Source: Variovorax saccharolyticus (GTDB taxonomy: Bacteria; Pseudomonadota; Gammaproteobacteria; Burkholderiales; Burkholderiaceae_C). Taken from it: a DNA stretch of 64,000 nt. How positions within the stretch are numbered: position 1 is the first letter of the stretch; the number at the start of each line of letters is the position of its first letter. Both the position numbers and the translations under genes were made by a program. Positions 63,745-64,000 of this stretch are shown here, in pieces. Location of the stretch: assembly GCF_030316765.1 (NCBI RefSeq), contig NZ_JASZYT010000006.1, positions 401,203 through 465,202 on the forward strand. Reading direction: 5' to 3'. The notes under the pieces were generated by a model. The model was not told where the DNA came from. It made no database searches and saw nothing but the letters and a program-made list of their open reading frames with translations.

Positions 63745-64000
63745 CTAGGGGATGTTCGAGCTGACGACGTGGAACGGGCCGCCCGGCAGCGGGAAGCTGC
63801 CGCCGTACTCGAACTTGCCCGACGCGATGGGGCAGCCGTTGGGCGGCTGGCAGCTCCACCCCGGGTTGGTCGTGAAGATCACCGGGCCATAGCGGTAGTT
63901 CGACACCTTCGATCCGCCATAGTCCGCCACCGACACCACCGCGTGCTGCGTGCCGTGGACGTCCGCGTCCTCCGCCGAGATCGGGTCCACCAGGCTGGAA
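63745..64000 (-). CDS. unrecognised protein, N-terminus outside window
   Basis: The last 84 codons of a frame that remains open to base 64000. It has a Gly/Pro-rich, beta-like composition with a Cys pair (SCQPPNGCP) and ends in FHVVSSNIP. The sequence may be an extracellular or surface domain, but I recognise no family. It is convergent with the nucleotidyltransferase gene. Confidence 0.5.
   Translation of the reverse strand, partial: SSLVDPISAEDADVHGTQHAVVSVADYGGSKVSNYRYGPVIFTTNPGWSCQPPNGCPIASGKFEYGGSFPLPGGPFHVVSSNIP

Overview
The window looks like a chromosomal segment of a GC-rich betaproteobacterium, most likely Burkholderiales, family Comamonadaceae (Variovorax-like). This rests on gene content and on my family-level recognition, not on a database search. 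The pointers are three orphan Bug/TctC-type solute receptors, many LysR regulators sitting divergently from small catabolic operons, a TctE-like sensor kinase, a second IF-1 gene beside dbpA, a tkt-gap operon, and coding sequence with strong G/C preference at third positions. I see no tRNA, rRNA, CRISPR array, insertion sequence or prophage.

Layout. 1-9.9 kb: the 3' part of a TctE-like kinase; a compact minus-strand group of a SET-domain methyltransferase, birA and a small membrane protein; a divergent topB carrying zinc ribbons, a histone-H1-like Lys/Ala linker and a SWIB domain; then a lipoprotein coupled to an amidohydrolase, a class I glutamine-amidotransferase-like hydrolase and a sugar-phosphate isomerase-like protein. 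9.9-14 kb: an HtrA-like protein that has lost its catalytic His and Asp, then a probable RNA/translation cluster with a structured leader, a small protein, IF-1, DbpA, a basic 56-residue protein and a conserved-looking 107-residue protein. 14-24.9 kb: a TetR/extradiol dioxygenase/dihaem cytochrome c group, a Bug receptor with an M20 amidohydrolase, an SGNH hydrolase, a Rad3-like Fe-S helicase with an N-terminal nuclease domain, an NRAMP-related transporter and an SDR. 24.9-33.8 kb: one autotransporter gene of nearly 9 kb with a Gly-rich N-terminus, about 25 passenger repeats (several in tandem 0.88-kb blocks) and a C-terminal beta-barrel.

34-46.6 kb holds metabolic units with linked regulators: LysR/SDR, SlyD, pirin, LysR/M20/Bug, LysR/BASS transporter, GFA enzyme, aldo-keto reductase, and AsnC/ornithine cyclodeaminase. 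46.7-57.3 kb carries a full-length Lhr helicase, a LysR-flanked Bug/CoA-transferase/acrylyl-CoA-reductase-like operon and a flavin monooxygenase. 57.3-64 kb carries an FHA protein, a TetR/VOC pair, an ABM monooxygenase, gap and tkt, a speD-murU pair, and the edge of an unrecognised gene.

How the parts fit. The recurring theme is uptake and breakdown of organic acids and amides, with Bug receptors paired to M20 hydrolases or CoA-transferases under LysR control. Most divergent regulator/target gaps contain a visible palindrome, which is listed. Two families of dispersed palindromic repeats occur: one at the topB and tkt-speD intergenic regions, one between two convergent gene pairs. The most thought-provoking local arrangement is a SET methyltransferase with a poly-lysine tail divergent from a topoisomerase III with an H1-like tail and a SWIB domain, that is, chromatin-type modules side by side in a bacterium. 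The long antisense frames across the autotransporter, topB and lhr were judged to be coding-strand shadows.
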